NCBI GenBank assembly: GCA_024648655.1
Contig: JAGGDZ010000500.1
Location: 1 to 5,375, forward strand
Length of the DNA: 5,375 nt
From: Chloroflexota bacterium
GTDB taxonomy: Bacteria > Chloroflexota > Dehalococcoidia > Lucifugimonadales > JADFKI01
Direction of reading: 5' to 3'
Positions 5,060 through 5,375 of this stretch are shown in pieces. Position numbers and translations under genes: made by a program. The number at the start of each line of letters is the position of its first letter. The first letter of the stretch is position 1. Under the pieces are notes generated by a model. That model saw only the letters and a program-made list of their open reading frames with translations. It was not told the DNA's origin and did no database searches.

Positions 5060-5375
5060 ATGACTACGAACGGACACCAGACACACATCTACATCGGCCT
5101 AGCAGGCGAGGGCGACGCCATCGGCCCCGGCGGCATGCTGCGCCGCGCTCTCGGCGACGCCGAGTGGCAGAGCATCGCCAACGGCCTGCCTGACAACCCC
5201 CAAGTGCGCGCGCTGGCGATTCATCCTGACGACCCGTCGGTGATTTACGCCGGCACGCAAGATGGCCCCTACCGCAGCGACGACCGCGGTGAGAGCTGGG
5301 AGGCGCTGGACGCGCCGAAGGGCGATGTCTGGTCGCTCGCCTTTCGCCCTGACAACCCCGATGTTCTATATGCCG
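5060..5375 (+). CDS. BNR/Asp-box beta-propeller protein, N-terminal part (cut by window edge)
   Basis: The first 105 codons of a longer gene. The protein has no signal peptide and begins with MTTNGHQTHIYIGLAG. Two propeller blades are visible: VRALAIHPDDPSVIYAG (49-65) and VWSLAFRPDNPDVLYA (90-105), a 41-residue period. Between them lies the Asp-box SDDRGESW (73-80), the S-x-D-x-G-x-x-W turn of sialidase-like and VPS10-like propellers. Residues 27-36 (LRRALGDAEW) look like a decayed Asp-box of an earlier blade. The start is set by GGAGG (5047-5051) eight bases before the ATG. Such proteins are often labelled exo-alpha-sialidase or glycosyl hydrolase, but an Asp-box alone does not show sialidase activity. 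A cytoplasmic binding or scaffold role is equally possible. Confidence 0.85.
   Translation, partial: MTTNGHQTHIYIGLAGEGDAIGPGGMLRRALGDAEWQSIANGLPDNPQVRALAIHPDDPSVIYAGTQDGPYRSDDRGESWEALDAPKGDVWSLAFRPDNPDVLYA

Noticed and set aside
4801..5088. Minus-strand 95-codon frame spanning the end of the double-barrel gene
   Set aside because: Antisense to a well-supported gene and to the next gene's start; serine/cysteine-rich shadow without a ribosome binding site.

Overview
The window is protein-dense bacterial DNA with a high-GC third-codon preference. It holds five substantial coding regions (one cut by the right edge), a 23-codon gene tail at the left edge, one very small gene and a textbook thiamine pyrophosphate (TPP) riboswitch. 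Luciferase-like flavin oxidoreductases, SDR dehydrogenases, small dimeric alpha/beta-barrel proteins and BNR propellers side by side resemble gene-rich environmental Chloroflexota (SAR202/Dehalococcoidia-like). That is an impression from gene content, not from a marker gene. No rRNA, tRNA, CRISPR array, transposase or integrase was seen.

Layout. At 2-70 (+) is the 3' end of an unidentified gene. A 205-base gap (71-275) carries an inverted pair of a 9-base-periodic GGAT/ACAGGAT repeat. On the minus strand, 276-1751 encodes a sodium:solute symporter (SSF family). Its leader holds a TPP aptamer (about 1851-1950) followed by an intrinsic terminator (1802-1830), both read in the direction of the transporter. 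This makes the transporter a thiamine-repressed gene and very probably a carrier of thiamine or a precursor (a ThiV-like role). Next on the minus strand is an SDR dehydrogenase (2004-2828). It is divergent from a plus-strand LLM flavin oxidoreductase (2915-4105), which has a near-consensus sigma-70 promoter in the shared 86-base spacer.

The flavin gene ends at a two-storey hairpin terminator (4114-4168). A 29-codon gene with a good ribosome binding site (4199-4288) follows, then a protein made of two tandem dimeric alpha/beta-barrel domains (4316-4984), a short 9-base-periodic repeat (4988-5014), and the first 105 codons of a cytoplasmic BNR/Asp-box beta-propeller protein (5060 onward).

How the parts work together. 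The riboswitch, terminator and transporter form a self-contained thiamine-uptake unit with no thiamine biosynthesis gene in view. The SDR, the flavin oxidoreductase and perhaps the double-barrel protein suggest oxidation of organic compounds, but no substrate can be read from the sequence. The best targets for a second look are the riboswitch-controlled SSF carrier, the small 29-residue gene and the 9-base-periodic repeats.
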